Assembly (NCBI GenBank): GCA_944350495.1
Contig: CALVOZ010000005.1
Location: 20,600 to 84,599 of the forward strand
Length of the DNA stretch: 64,000 nt
DNA from: an uncultured Bacilli bacterium
Lineage (GTDB): Bacteria > Bacillota_I > Bacilli_A > RF39 > UBA660
Direction: 5' to 3'
Shown: positions 25,788 to 34,998 of the stretch, piece by piece
How the letters are laid out: the number at the start of each line of letters is the position of its first letter
Numbering within the stretch: the stretch's first letter is position 1
Program-made: the position numbers and the translations under genes
The notes under the pieces: model-generated
Seen by the model: the letters and a program-made list of their open reading frames with translations, nothing else
Told to the model about the DNA's origin: nothing
Database searches by the model: none

Positions 25788-27197
25788 ATGATGTTTAATA
25801 AAAAGAAGAATGAAAATAATAAAATAGTTGAACCATTAGAAAATAATCAATTAGAAGTAAAAGAAGAAATTCCAAACGAGAGTACTGAAGAACAAGTTAC
25901 TGATAATCCAATTGAATCATTTCAAGAAGTAAGCCAACCTATTGGAGAACAACCTGTTGTTGATTGTTCAACTTTAGAGAAACAAAAAGTAAGTCAACCG
26001 ATTGAAGAACAGTGTGATTCTAATAAAGAGGAAAATAATAATAATATTGTAGGTGTTGAATCTAAAATAGAAAATGGTGAAATAATAAGCCAAGAAACTA
26101 AAGAAAATGAAGAGGATGGCACCATCGAGATTAAAACGGTTATTTCTACTAAAAATTATGATGATACCGTTGTAAAACTAATTAATGAAGTTAAAATGTT
26201 TAACGATGAAGTGGATGAGATCGTGCCTGAAAAGAAAAAGAAAATTTGGCCATTTATTTTAATTTTATTATTAGTTTTAGTAATTGGTATTGGGGTATTT
26301 ATATTTCTAAATATGGAATCAGAAACTAAACCAAAAGAGGAAAATAAGGAAGAAAAAACAAAAAAAGATATAACTTATAGTTTTGAAGAAACAGAAGATG
26401 GAATTAGTTTTTTTGCTGGTGAAGAATTAATCGGTATTTATAAATGTGTAGAATGTGAAGTATTATCGGGATCACAGGAATATTTTTCATCAAAGGATAA
26501 AGTTATAGCAATCACAGATGATGATAATATTTTCTTATATGATTTTGAAAAGCAAGAAGCTATCAGTGAAAATTATCAAACTTTTAAGCTTTTAAAAAAT
26601 GGTGAAAAAATTGTAGCTTTTGTTGTCAGTGATGATAAAGGTATGTATGGTATTATTGATACTAGTGGTAAAGTTATCGTTCCTTTAAAGTATGAAGAAA
26701 TTGGTTTCACTAATAAAGAAGGAATTATAACTGATTATGATTATGCTAAAGACCGCATTACAGCTAAATTAGACGGCTATTGGGGTGTGATTAGCTTTAG
26801 TGATGAAGAGATAATTCCATTTAAATATGATGATATTTATTATAATGGTTATGAAGCTTTTGTCGCATATACTGAAGGACTTTGGTATTTAATTGATTTT
26901 AATGATAAAATTTTAATAAAAAAAGGTTATGACATTATGATTCCAATTAAAAGTTATGTGTTTGCTTCTAGTGAAGACATCTTTTATATTTTAAATTATA
27001 GTGGTGAAAGTATTATCAATCAAGCAGTACCTACATATTTGAATGACTTTAGAAATCGTGATATTGATAAAGTGCCAGCGTTTACTATTGAAGAGGATGG
27101 TACTAAAGTTAATATATATATTAACAAATCAGATGGAACTTATAATCAGTATAAATTTAATACTGTTAATGGTGAATTAACAGAGATTATTCAATAA
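25788..27197 (+). CDS. WG-repeat membrane protein, 469 aa
   Basis: The N-terminal 140 residues are acidic, Glu/Gln/Asn-rich and disordered, with a loose duplicate (VSQPIGEQPV and VSQPIEEQCD). One membrane helix (about 155-175) precedes an outer domain with WG-type repeats: GMYGIIDTSGKVIVPLKYEE, GYWGVISFSDEEIIPFKYDD, LWYLIDFNDK. The topology puts the repeats outside. Start is ATG 25788 or 25791. It occupies the place between ezrA and thiI where relatives have a cysteine desulfurase gene. Its function is unknown; it may be cotranscribed with ezrA. Confidence 0.82.
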   Translation: MMFNKKKNENNKIVEPLENNQLEVKEEIPNESTEEQVTDNPIESFQEVSQPIGEQPVVDCSTLEKQKVSQPIEEQCDSNKEENNNNIVGVESKIENGEIISQETKENEEDGTIEIKTVISTKNYDDTVVKLINEVKMFNDEVDEIVPEKKKKIWPFILILLLVLVIGIGVFIFLNMESETKPKEENKEEKTKKDITYSFEETEDGISFFAGEELIGIYKCVECEVLSGSQEYFSSKDKVIAITDDDNIFLYDFEKQEAISENYQTFKLLKNGEKIVAFVVSDDKGMYGIIDTSGKVIVPLKYEEIGFTNKEGIITDYDYAKDRITAKLDGYWGVISFSDEEIIPFKYDDIYYNGYEAFVAYTEGLWYLIDFNDKILIKKGYDIMIPIKSYVFASSEDIFYILNYSGESIINQAVPTYLNDFRNRDIDKVPAFTIEEDGTKVNIYINKSDGTYNQYKFNTVNGELTEIIQ

Positions 27198-27221
27198 AAG
27201 TGGTAAAACCACTTTTTTTTT
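27196..27221 (+). terminator. Intrinsic terminator
   Basis: AAAAGTGGT (27196-27204) pairs with ACCACTTTT (27208-27216) plus T run. Confidence 0.85.
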
Positions 27222-27247
27222 GTTATAATTTTTTTTAGGTGATATGG

Positions 27248-28417
27248 ATGAAAAAATTATTATTAATTAAATATGGCGAATTAACCACTAAAAAAGGCAA
27301 TCGTAAAATATTTATTAAATTGTTAGTAAATAATATAAATTCAATTTTAAAAGGTTTAAATTACACTTTAAGATATGATCGAGTAAGAATGTATATTGAG
27401 TGTGATGATGCGGATTTAATTATAAGTAAATTAAGAAATGTCTTTGGCATTCATAGTATAGTCGAATGCTTTGAAGTCGATAATAATATGGAAAGTATAT
27501 CTGCATTATTAATTGAATTTTTAAAAGGAGTTAAATTTAATACTTTTAAAATTGAAACAAAAAGAGCTGATAAAAGTTTTCCAATTCCTAGTTTAGAGTG
27601 TAGTCGACGATTAGGCGGAGTAGTACTTAGAAACTATCCTTGTACTGTTGATGTTCACAATCCTGAATTAGTAATTAAAGTTGAAATTAGAAGAGAAGGA
27701 ACATTTATTTATTTACGTGAGTTTGATGGTTTAGGTGGTTACCCAGTTGGTATTCAAGGAAAAGGACTATTAATGATTAGTGGTGGTATTGATTCACCAG
27801 TTGCTGGCTATTTATCTTTAAAGCGAGGAGTAGATTTAGAATGCTTGTATTTCGAATCACCACCACATACTAGTATAGAAGCTAAAAATAAAGTTATTAA
27901 ATTAGCAAGTATTATTAATAAATATTCTGGTAATTTAAAAGTACACATTGTACCATTTACTAAAATACAAGAAGAGATATATAAAAATGTTCCAGACAAT
28001 TACGTTATAACAATAATGCGTCGTATGATGTACCGAATTGCTGCTAAAGTAATTCAAAAAAGAGGATTAAAAGTAATTATTAATGGCGAAAGTATCGGTC
28101 AAGTAGCTAGTCAGACATTAACAAGTATGCAAGTTATTAATAGTGTAACCAATTTACCAGTAATTAGACCTGTAGCTTGCATGGATAAATTAGAAATTAT
28201 TAAAATTGCAAGAGATATTGGAACCTATGAAACAAGTATTTTACCTTTTGAAGACTGCTGTACTATATTTTTGCCAAAACATCCAATAATCAATCCAGAT
28301 GAAGCCAAATGTATAGAATATGAATCACACTTTAATTATGATGAATTAATTGATGAATGTGTAAACAATATTGAAATAGTTACCAACTTAGTTGAAGAAC
28401 GAGATGAATTATTATAA
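27248..28417 (+). CDS. thiI: tRNA 4-thiouridine sulfurtransferase ThiI
   Basis: Makes s4U8 in tRNA, using sulfur from a cysteine desulfurase, and can also serve thiamine synthesis. An N-terminal ferredoxin-like/THUMP part (about 1-165) is followed by the PP-loop ATPase with MISGGIDSPVAGYLSLKRG. FEDCCTIFLPKHP carries the conserved Cys. No rhodanese domain, as in Bacillus. The frame is open from GTG 27239, but ATG 27248 has AGGTGA 5 bases before it and gives the family start MKKLLLIKYGELTTKKGN; 389 aa. It precedes the SASP gene. Confidence 0.95.
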   Translation: MKKLLLIKYGELTTKKGNRKIFIKLLVNNINSILKGLNYTLRYDRVRMYIECDDADLIISKLRNVFGIHSIVECFEVDNNMESISALLIEFLKGVKFNTFKIETKRADKSFPIPSLECSRRLGGVVLRNYPCTVDVHNPELVIKVEIRREGTFIYLREFDGLGGYPVGIQGKGLLMISGGIDSPVAGYLSLKRGVDLECLYFESPPHTSIEAKNKVIKLASIINKYSGNLKVHIVPFTKIQEEIYKNVPDNYVITIMRRMMYRIAAKVIQKRGLKVIINGESIGQVASQTLTSMQVINSVTNLPVIRPVACMDKLEIIKIARDIGTYETSILPFEDCCTIFLPKHPIINPDEAKCIEYESHFNYDELIDECVNNIEIVTNLVEERDELL

Positions 28418-28431
28418 CCAATAATTACCAG

Positions 28432-28460
28432 GTATGATTTTATTTGTTGTACACATTATA
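28432..28460 (+). promoter_or_regulatory. SigG-type promoter of the SASP gene
   Basis: GTATG (28432-28436), 17-base spacer, CATTATA (28454-28460). Both boxes fit the SigG pattern (gHATR and CATnHTA). The position, 23 bases before the start, and the gene product support it. Confidence 0.75.
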
Positions 28461-28470
28461 TTAGTGTACA
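28448..28470. promoter_or_regulatory. Inverted repeat over SASP -10 region
   Basis: TGTACAC (28448-28454) and GTGTACA (28464-28470), 9 bases apart, flank the SigG -10. A DNA operator is more likely than an RNA hairpin because one arm lies upstream of the expected start of transcription. Confidence 0.5.
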
Positions 28471-28482
28471 GGAGGTGAAATT

Positions 28483-28686
28483 ATGAATAACCGTACAAAT
28501 AAGTTTGTAGTTCCTGGTTCAAAACAAGCTATTGAGAAAATGAAATATGAAATAGCTAATGAATTAGGTGTTGCTTTAGGTCCTGATGCAAGTTCAAGAG
28601 CTAATGGTACTGTAGGTGGAGAAATCACTAAAAGATTAGTTAAAATGGGTGAACAACAATTAGGAATGAACAACTTTCAAAAATAA
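28483..28686 (+). CDS. Alpha/beta-type small acid-soluble spore protein
   Basis: A 67-aa SASP that coats and protects spore DNA. The two signature regions are present: [17 protein letters not shown], with the GPR protease site after E23, and [20 protein letters not shown] with the GGEITKRLV block. SD CAGGAGGTG is strong. It lies after thiI, the same position as sspA in Bacillus as I recall. This gene alone is strong evidence for endospore formation in the lineage. Confidence 0.96.
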   Translation: MNNRTNKFVVPGSKQAIEKMKYEIANELGVALGPDASSRANGTVGGEITKRLVKMGEQQLGMNNFQK

Positions 28687-28689
28687 ATA

Positions 28690-28715
28690 AAAAAGATAGA
28701 TATCTATCTTTTTTT
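28690..28715 (+). terminator. Intrinsic terminator of the SASP gene
   Basis: AAAAAGATAG (28690-28699), loop ATAT, CTATCTTTTT (28704-28713), T run. Confidence 0.88.
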
Positions 28716-28727
28716 CTTGATCGTTTC

Positions 28728-28756
28728 TTGATTAATTTAGTAATATATGATACTAT
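28728..28756 (+). promoter_or_regulatory. Promoter of miaB
   Basis: TTGATT (28728-28733), 17-base spacer, TACTAT (28751-28756) with extended TGA. Confidence 0.6.
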
Positions 28757-28776
28757 CAGTAATTGGAAGTGATAAG

Positions 28777-30189
28777 ATGAATTTACCAAATTTAAAAGAA
28801 GCTGGAAAAAGGACTAAAGAGCCTATTAAATTTATTTTAGACGAATTTAATTTGCCTGATGAATTAAAATCATTAGGAAAAAATAAAAAGTATTATATAA
28901 AGACTTACGGTTGTCAAATGAATGTTCATGATAGTGAAAATATCAAAGCTATTTTAGAAATGATGGCTTATGAAGAAACTGAAAATATGAAAGATGCTGA
29001 TTTAGTTTTGTTAAATACTTGTGCAATTAGAGAAAATGCTCATAATAAAATGTTTGGTTTTTTAGGACGTGTTAAACATATGAAAGAGGAAAGACCACAT
29101 GTTATTACTGCTATATGTGGCTGTATGGCACAAGAAGAAAATGTGGTTGATACATTAAGAAACAAATATAAATGGGTAGATATTGTATTTGGAACACATA
29201 ATATTAATAGATTACCATACTTATTAGATAATACTTTAAGAAGAAAAGAACAAGAGATTGAAGTATTCAGTGTTGAAGGGGAAGTAATTGAAAATATTCC
29301 TGTTAAAAGAGATTCTAAATATAAAGCTTGGGTCAATATTATGTATGGCTGTGATAAGTTTTGTACGTATTGTATAGTACCATATACTAGAGGGAAACAA
29401 AGAAGCAGGAAACCAGAATATATTATTGATGAGGTTAATGATTTAATTAAAAACGGCTATCAAGAAGTAACTTTATTAGGTCAAAATGTCAATGCTTATG
29501 GCAAAGATTTAGACCTTGGTTATACTATGGGAAATTTATTAGAAGATATAGCTAAAACAAACATTCCTCGTATTAGATTTATGACTAGTCATCCTTGGGA
29601 TTTTGATGATAAGATGATTTCTGTTATTAAGAGATATGATAATATTATGCCGGCTATTCATTTACCATTGCAGTCAGGATCTGATAAAATTTTGAAGTTA
29701 ATGGGTCGAAGATATACTAAAGATAAATATTTAGAATTAGTCCATAAATTAAAAGCCGAAATTCCTAATTTAATGTTATCAACTGACATTATAGTAGGAT
29801 TTCCTGGTGAGACTGAAGAGGACTTTTTAAATACTTTAGAGGTTGTAGATGAATGCAAGTATGATTTAGCTTATACATTTATTTTCTCTCCACGTGAAGG
29901 TACTCCAGCTGCTCGAATGAAAGATGATACCCCATTGAGCGTAAAAGAGCAAAGATTGTATCATTTAAACGAGATTGTAAATAAATATGCTAATGAAAAT
30001 AATCAAAAATATCTTGGTAAAACCGTAAAAGTTTTAATTGAGGGTAAAAGTGATAAGGGAAACTTAATGGGATATACAGAAACAATGAAATTAGTTAATG
30101 TTGATGGTTCACCAGATAATATTGGTAAAATTGTTGATGTTGAAATTACTGATATTAAAACATGGAGTTTGGATGGTAAAATTAAATAA
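28777..30189 (+). CDS. miaB: tRNA-2-methylthio-N6-dimethylallyladenosine synthase MiaB
   Basis: Radical SAM methylthiotransferase acting on A37 of tRNA. The N-terminal cluster Cys are in TYGCQMNVHDSE, LLNTCAIRENA and CGCMAQEE; the radical SAM motif is CDKFCTYCIVPYTRG; a TRAM domain closes the protein. The ATG at 28777 (MNLPNLKEAGK) follows GGAAGTGA and is preferred over 28747. About 470 aa, normal. In Bacillus miaB lies close to cotE; here they are separated by about 9.5 kb. Confidence 0.95.
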   Translation: MNLPNLKEAGKRTKEPIKFILDEFNLPDELKSLGKNKKYYIKTYGCQMNVHDSENIKAILEMMAYEETENMKDADLVLLNTCAIRENAHNKMFGFLGRVKHMKEERPHVITAICGCMAQEENVVDTLRNKYKWVDIVFGTHNINRLPYLLDNTLRRKEQEIEVFSVEGEVIENIPVKRDSKYKAWVNIMYGCDKFCTYCIVPYTRGKQRSRKPEYIIDEVNDLIKNGYQEVTLLGQNVNAYGKDLDLGYTMGNLLEDIAKTNIPRIRFMTSHPWDFDDKMISVIKRYDNIMPAIHLPLQSGSDKILKLMGRRYTKDKYLELVHKLKAEIPNLMLSTDIIVGFPGETEEDFLNTLEVVDECKYDLAYTFIFSPREGTPAARMKDDTPLSVKEQRLYHLNEIVNKYANENNQKYLGKTVKVLIEGKSDKGNLMGYTETMKLVNVDGSPDNIGKIVDVEITDIKTWSLDGKIK

Positions 30190-30212
30190 TGTAGGGAAAC
30201 CTACATTTTTAT
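30188..30212 (+). terminator. Intrinsic terminator of miaB
   Basis: AATGTAGG (30188-30195), GAAA tetraloop, CCTACATT (30200-30207), T run. Confidence 0.88.
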
Positions 30213-30247
30213 TTTTAAATATGTTATACTTATGTAGGAGGTAAACA

Positions 30248-30988
30248 ATGAAAAAAATAAAGATTTTAAGTTTATTATTTGCTTTATTATTAATTAGTGG
30301 TTGTGGTTCAAATGATGGCACTGCAAAGTTAGAAGAAGCTTTAGAAAATATGAAAAATGTTGAAAGTGGCACTATAGGTGTTGATATGAATGTCAATATG
30401 GACGGATATATTTTAAGTATGAATATGAATACATCTTTTACTAAAGAAGGTGATTCTTATTCAAAATCAACATCATCAATATTAGGAAGCACTTTAACAA
30501 CTGAAGTATATACTGAGGTAGTTGATGATATGGTTTATATTTATACATCAAATGGAGATGGTAATTGGTACTATGAAGTAATGCCTAAAGAAGAGTATAA
30601 AGCAGATAACAATGTATCTATGGATGCTGTTGGCATTTATGCCGAAAATTATAAATCAGTTAAAGAAGTAAATTCTGATCGTAAAGGACATGATAGATTA
30701 GAAGTGGTAGTCGATAAAGATAAATTTGCTGAAGCTATGGATGAAGACCCTGAAGTGGGCGATGCAGTATTAAATTTAACTGATGATTTAACAATGTATA
30801 TATATATTAAAGATGGTTATGTAACTGGATTAAAAATGGATTTCGCTGATATGATGAAATTAGATGAAAGTGAAAGTACTACTAACTATACAATGGATAT
30901 AACAATATCTGATCATAATAAGATTGATAGTGTTATAATCCCTGATGCAATTAAAGATAATGCTAAACTTTTAGAAGATGAAGAATAG
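30248..30988 (+). CDS. Lipoprotein, 246 aa, LolA/LppX-like pattern
   Basis: A lipoprotein signal ends LLLISGCGS. The mature part has alternating polar strands: a first block MKNVESGTIGVDMNVNMDG, then YSKSTSSILGSTLTTEVYTE, and DDMVYIYTSNGDGNWYYEVM. This resembles the single-sheet fold of DUF6612 and LppX-type lipoproteins that hold lipids. That similarity is pattern-based. Exported and anchored to the membrane; its own terminator and SD (AGGAGG) show a single-gene unit. It is the first gene of the block between miaB and cotE. Confidence 0.78.
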   Translation: MKKIKILSLLFALLLISGCGSNDGTAKLEEALENMKNVESGTIGVDMNVNMDGYILSMNMNTSFTKEGDSYSKSTSSILGSTLTTEVYTEVVDDMVYIYTSNGDGNWYYEVMPKEEYKADNNVSMDAVGIYAENYKSVKEVNSDRKGHDRLEVVVDKDKFAEAMDEDPEVGDAVLNLTDDLTMYIYIKDGYVTGLKMDFADMMKLDESESTTNYTMDITISDHNKIDSVIIPDAIKDNAKLLEDEE

Positions 30989-31006
30989 TTATACTATTCT
31001 TTTTTA
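30982..31006 (+). terminator. Intrinsic terminator
   Basis: AGAATAGT (30982-30989) pairs with ACTATTCT (30993-31000); T run. Confidence 0.85.
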
Positions 31007-31052
31007 TTGTTTAAATACTTTAAGAATGATATAATTTAACTAAGGTGAAAGT

Positions 31053-32390
31053 ATGGGATTATTTGATAAATTTAAAAAGAAAAAAGATATTCAAGTAGAG
31101 GAAAATAAACCGACTAATGCAAATCTTTTAGACATTGTTATTAAATTTAGAGAAGAAGTTGGAACAGATGGCGAATTAGATATTTTTGAAGCCTATTTAG
31201 CTACTTTAGTTCCAACAAATGCTATTAATGCTTCATCAATAGATGAATTTAAAAGAATAGCTAATCAAGTTTTATCAGCTTTACTTGTTCAACCTAAAGT
31301 TTTTGATAAATTATCTGAATTTCAAAGATGTGCTTTTTTATTTAAAAATTATTCTGGTGCCACTAAAGAGGATGATGGTAGTTATTCTTTATGCCCAGTA
31401 CTTCTTAATGATAAATTAATTGAATTTGTTATTAATTTTTATTTAGAAGGAGAACATTCTCAAACAATTAGTGAAGAATTGCTTAAAAGAAGTCATGATA
31501 TAATGAATGATATGTTGCATTCTAAGATAAATACTTATTATGGAAATTTATTATATATTCAAGAACGAGCTAATACAATATATGAGGCAATTAACATGAT
31601 TGCAGCATATAACTTGGATTCAAACGATGCTACTTTAGTTGAGGCAGCAAGAGTTAAAGCTGAGAAACTAGTTAATATTTTAAACAGTTATACTGAAGAG
31701 CAAGTAACTCCTGATATATATAAAAATGTCATTCATAGTTCGTTTAAACAATTAGTTTCTTTCGAAAAGGAGTTATCTTCTATTTCAGCTAAAATATGGG
31801 AAGCTTATTTTAGAACAAACAATGCTAGATTCGCCCATGCTTTATCTAATGGAATTGTTGAATCTGATAAAATGAACAAAATATGTTGTAGTTTATTATT
31901 AGATGATTTGGCGACCATTCCATATGGCCATGTTGGATATGAATATGATTTTGACATTGACACAATAGATTGCATATGCCCAGATGATGCTGGAAGTTGG
32001 TATGTAACTAAGCAACGTTTTGTTGGTTGCCCTGTGGGAAATGATTGGACTAATGATTCATGTATAGGAATCATATATAACTGGCAGTATAATGAAGAAA
32101 CTAACATTTTTTATGAATTTGGAAAACAAAGTATTTTATTACCACCAAGTTATGTAGAACAAACATCTCGAAAAAATAACTTAAGCAATACTCGTTATAC
32201 ACTATATACTGAAATTTTATTATTAAATAATCGTAAGAAGAATAAGCCTATAAGAGCTTTTTACACTGATAAAGCATCCAATGAAGAAATAGCTGAAATA
32301 ACTGAAATTGCTAGTAAACAAGGTCTTGAGATAGAATATCTTGATACAGAATATATTAAAGGTAAAATGCAAACTAGAGGATTAAATTAA
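31053..32390 (+). CDS. Hypothetical protein, 445 aa
   Basis: Not recognised. Starts with a basic patch (MGLFDKFKKKKD) common in cytoplasmic proteins near membranes, then a long helical region (about 20-260). A C-terminal mixed region contains Cys, Trp and Asp-rich stretches (IDCICPDDAGSWYVTKQRF, VGCPVGNDWTNDSC). No membrane segment and no motif of a known enzyme. It begins an apparent operon with the LRR gene that follows 9 bases later. Confidence 0.75.
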   Translation: MGLFDKFKKKKDIQVEENKPTNANLLDIVIKFREEVGTDGELDIFEAYLATLVPTNAINASSIDEFKRIANQVLSALLVQPKVFDKLSEFQRCAFLFKNYSGATKEDDGSYSLCPVLLNDKLIEFVINFYLEGEHSQTISEELLKRSHDIMNDMLHSKINTYYGNLLYIQERANTIYEAINMIAAYNLDSNDATLVEAARVKAEKLVNILNSYTEEQVTPDIYKNVIHSSFKQLVSFEKELSSISAKIWEAYFRTNNARFAHALSNGIVESDKMNKICCSLLLDDLATIPYGHVGYEYDFDIDTIDCICPDDAGSWYVTKQRFVGCPVGNDWTNDSCIGIIYNWQYNEETNIFYEFGKQSILLPPSYVEQTSRKNNLSNTRYTLYTEILLLNNRKKNKPIRAFYTDKASNEEIAEITEIASKQGLEIEYLDTEYIKGKMQTRGLN

Positions 32391-32399
32391 GGTGGAATT

Positions 32400-32969
32400 A
32401 TGAAAATAGATGATAATAAACTAAAAATAGATAATTTTGAAAATTTTGATTATTTTGGTACTAACACAATACTTAAACAAAATAAACAAGTTGATACTTT
32501 AATAATTGCTGACAGTACAGTTAATTTAGAAGATATTGCAAACCTAATTGATGGGACATATATTCAAACTATTTGTTTTAAAGATTCATTTATAGTTTTA
32601 GATAATAATAAACCAATTGATGTATTAAATTTAGTATTAGATAATGTTTCTTCAAGTAATTATGAATTTATAAATAAATTTATTAATTTAAAAAATTTAG
32701 CAATTAGAAATTACTCATTAGAATTTGATTGCTACTATTTAAGAAAACTATCTAATTTAGAAACTTTAAGTTTAACAAATATTAATCCGCTACATTTAGG
32801 AGGTTTAGGTTATATAAACACTTTAAAGACACTTTATTTAGATAATGTCGCTGTTAAAAATTGGATATTTTTAACTAAAATAATAAATTTAAGTGATGTT
32901 TACTTGAAAGGGCCTTATGACATGACTAAAATTCCTAAACTTTTATTTAATATTCATTATGAAGAATAA
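32400..32969 (+). CDS. Leucine-rich-repeat-like protein, 189 aa
   Basis: Repeats of about 22-24 residues with LxxLxLxN spacing are visible in the second half: FINLKNLAIRNYSLE, LSNLETLSLTNINPLHLG and INTLKTLYLDNVAVKN. No signal peptide, so probably a cytoplasmic LRR protein involved in protein contacts. SD AAGGTGG lies at the end of the upstream gene, so the two are cotranscribed and the unit ends at the terminator at 32962. Confidence 0.72.
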   Translation: MKIDDNKLKIDNFENFDYFGTNTILKQNKQVDTLIIADSTVNLEDIANLIDGTYIQTICFKDSFIVLDNNKPIDVLNLVLDNVSSSNYEFINKFINLKNLAIRNYSLEFDCYYLRKLSNLETLSLTNINPLHLGGLGYINTLKTLYLDNVAVKNWIFLTKIINLSDVYLKGPYDMTKIPKLLFNIHYEE

Positions 32970-32990
32970 GTTAATCTTATTCTTTTTTTT
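32962..32990 (+). terminator. Intrinsic terminator
   Basis: AAGAATAAG (32962-32970), TTAAT loop, CTTATTCTT (32976-32984), long T run. Confidence 0.85.
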
Positions 32991-33032
32991 AAAATGTGTT
33001 ATAATTATAAAAAAATAGAGTAGGAGCAATTT

Positions 33033-33113
33033 ATGAAAATAATTTTTTTATTTAATTTATTATTTTTATCAATAAATGTAGTAACTGATGGAGGTGTGAT
33101 GATATGCCGTTAG
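33033..33113 (+). CDS. Possible 26-aa hydrophobic peptide
   Basis: A short frame with SD GGAG at good spacing encodes MKIIFLFNLLFLSINVV followed by a polar end, stopping at TAG 9 bases inside the next gene. It looks like a one-helix membrane peptide or a translated leader whose end overlaps the SD and start of the 33104 gene, which would couple their translation. It could also be a non-coding leader. Confidence 0.35.
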   Translation: MKIIFLFNLLFLSINVVTDGGVMICR

Positions 33114-34981
33114 CTTATGCACTTGGCATGGAAGCATTTATTTCCATACATATGACTGTATTTGTATTCATACCGTTATCAAAATTATTGGGTAAGGACG
33201 AAGATAGTTCTAAACGCATTGTAAAAATGTTGTTTATAGGTCGAGTATTACTTTTACTTTACTTTGATTTTTTTATTACACCTTCAATAGCAATCTTCGA
33301 TTTTTTTTCAATGTTTATTGGAGCATTTTTGATTGTGCCTATTTTGTCAAATTTCAAAAAAAATAAATATAATTTGCAAACAGGGGCATCAATCGTAAAC
33401 CAAGATGCTGTTCAAACTAGTAGGACAAATTTAATTGTCAAATGTGTTAATTGTGGACAAGAAGTAGACCTTAAACATAAATTTTGCTTAAAATGTGGAA
33501 AGAGCTTAGCAGGCGATAATTTAAAAGTTGAGGAAGCAATTAAAACTAATTCTATTGTTCCCGATGTCAAGTATGTAAAATTAGGTCAATATGATCCTAT
33601 GTATCAGTTGTCTGAAGATGGGATGCTAGAAGAATTTATCAATAGAGAAATAAAAAAAGCTCAAATTGACCTTAACACTAAATTAATTCCATCAGCAGCT
33701 TTAAAAAGAAAAAAAGTAATTAAAAGCATTTTTTCATTATTAGTTGCAGTATTTATATGTTCTATATTTTTTCACTTTCCAATTTCTTTTTATGTTGGTG
33801 GATTAATAATTTTATTTATTTTTTATAAATTATTTAACAATTATAATTTTATGAAATATTTGAAAAAGGAAATTAAATCTCGCCCAAATGAAAAAATATC
33901 AAATATCGTTATGAATGTAAAATTATCATTAGTAACTGATAACAGTAGTAAATTTTTTATATGCTCATTACTATTAGCTATTATAGTCCCTCTAATTATT
34001 TTTATTAATCCAGTCATATTGTATGAAAAAGTAGATGGCGGATATGCTGTTAGGTATTATTTATTTGGTTTAACAAATTTTAAAACCGCTACTATTCCTG
34101 CACAATATAAAGGAGAAGATGTTGTGAGCCTAAGAGGTAATACATTTTCTAATATGCCTTTTTTAACAGAGGTAACTTTACCAGATACATTGTTGGAGAT
34201 AAGAGGACAAGCCTTTAAAAATGATATTAATTTAGTTAAAGTTAACATTCCAAATAAGTTAGAATATTTAGGTGGAGGAGCATTTTATAATTGTCGATCT
34301 ATAGAAACGATTGAATTACCAGATACTCTTACTGAATTAGGTGGTGAGTCTTTCTATAATGCTAAATCATTAAAGAGTATTAAATTATCAAATAATTTAA
34401 CTGAGATAAGAGGAAATACTTTTGAAAAATGTAGTAGTCTAAAAAGCATTGAAATTCCTGATAAAGTAGAGCGTATTGGCGGAAGTGCGTTTAGAGAAGC
34501 TTACTCTTTAGAAACCGTAATTATCTCTAAAAATAGTAATTTAAAGGAGATAGGATCATCAGCATTTAGAGGTTGCAATTCGTTAGATTCTATCACTTTA
34601 CCCAAAGGTGTTTCATTAAATGAGCGCACTTTTAAAGAAAGTCCAACTGTTGTTAAATATTATGGCGAATTTTCTTCTTTAGGAAGTAATTATTCATATA
34701 CTAATATCATGACGCTTGATTTAGGCGATACAGTAAATATTAATTTTGATTACGATTCAAATACGATTCAACATGCTACTTTAAAATTTGATGAATATAA
34801 AACTACTGATTTAGGTAAACCAGTATATTACTTTATTTATAAAGTGGAAAATGAACAACCAAATTATTTTATTTTAAGTGAGGAAAATAAAACTAAATTA
34901 TTTGGTGCTGATATTGCCTTTGAATTAAAAATGTTAAATTCTGGAAATAGTAGTGTTGAAATTTATGTTTATACTAATTAA
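33104..34981 (+). CDS. Membrane protein with zinc ribbon and BspA-type LRR domain
   Basis: 625 aa. The N-terminus has two or three membrane segments (about 5-25, 45-65, 70-90). A cytoplasmic zinc ribbon follows (KCVNCGQEVDLKHKFCLKCG, about 110-130), then two more membrane regions (about 205-245 and 285-305). The outer C-terminal half holds five or six BspA-type leucine-rich repeats (for example SLKSIEIPDKVERIGGSAF and SLDSITLPKG) and an end domain. Such LRRs are known from surface adhesins. It has SD GGAGGTG and runs into the radical SAM gene 17 bases later, so it may belong to the same unit. Confidence 0.8.
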   Translation: MPLAYALGMEAFISIHMTVFVFIPLSKLLGKDEDSSKRIVKMLFIGRVLLLLYFDFFITPSIAIFDFFSMFIGAFLIVPILSNFKKNKYNLQTGASIVNQDAVQTSRTNLIVKCVNCGQEVDLKHKFCLKCGKSLAGDNLKVEEAIKTNSIVPDVKYVKLGQYDPMYQLSEDGMLEEFINREIKKAQIDLNTKLIPSAALKRKKVIKSIFSLLVAVFICSIFFHFPISFYVGGLIILFIFYKLFNNYNFMKYLKKEIKSRPNEKISNIVMNVKLSLVTDNSSKFFICSLLLAIIVPLIIFINPVILYEKVDGGYAVRYYLFGLTNFKTATIPAQYKGEDVVSLRGNTFSNMPFLTEVTLPDTLLEIRGQAFKNDINLVKVNIPNKLEYLGGGAFYNCRSIETIELPDTLTELGGESFYNAKSLKSIKLSNNLTEIRGNTFEKCSSLKSIEIPDKVERIGGSAFREAYSLETVIISKNSNLKEIGSSAFRGCNSLDSITLPKGVSLNERTFKESPTVVKYYGEFSSLGSNYSYTNIMTLDLGDTVNINFDYDSNTIQHATLKFDEYKTTDLGKPVYYFIYKVENEQPNYFILSEENKTKLFGADIAFELKMLNSGNSSVEIYVYTN

Positions 34982-34998
34982 TTTACAAGGGGGTTTTT

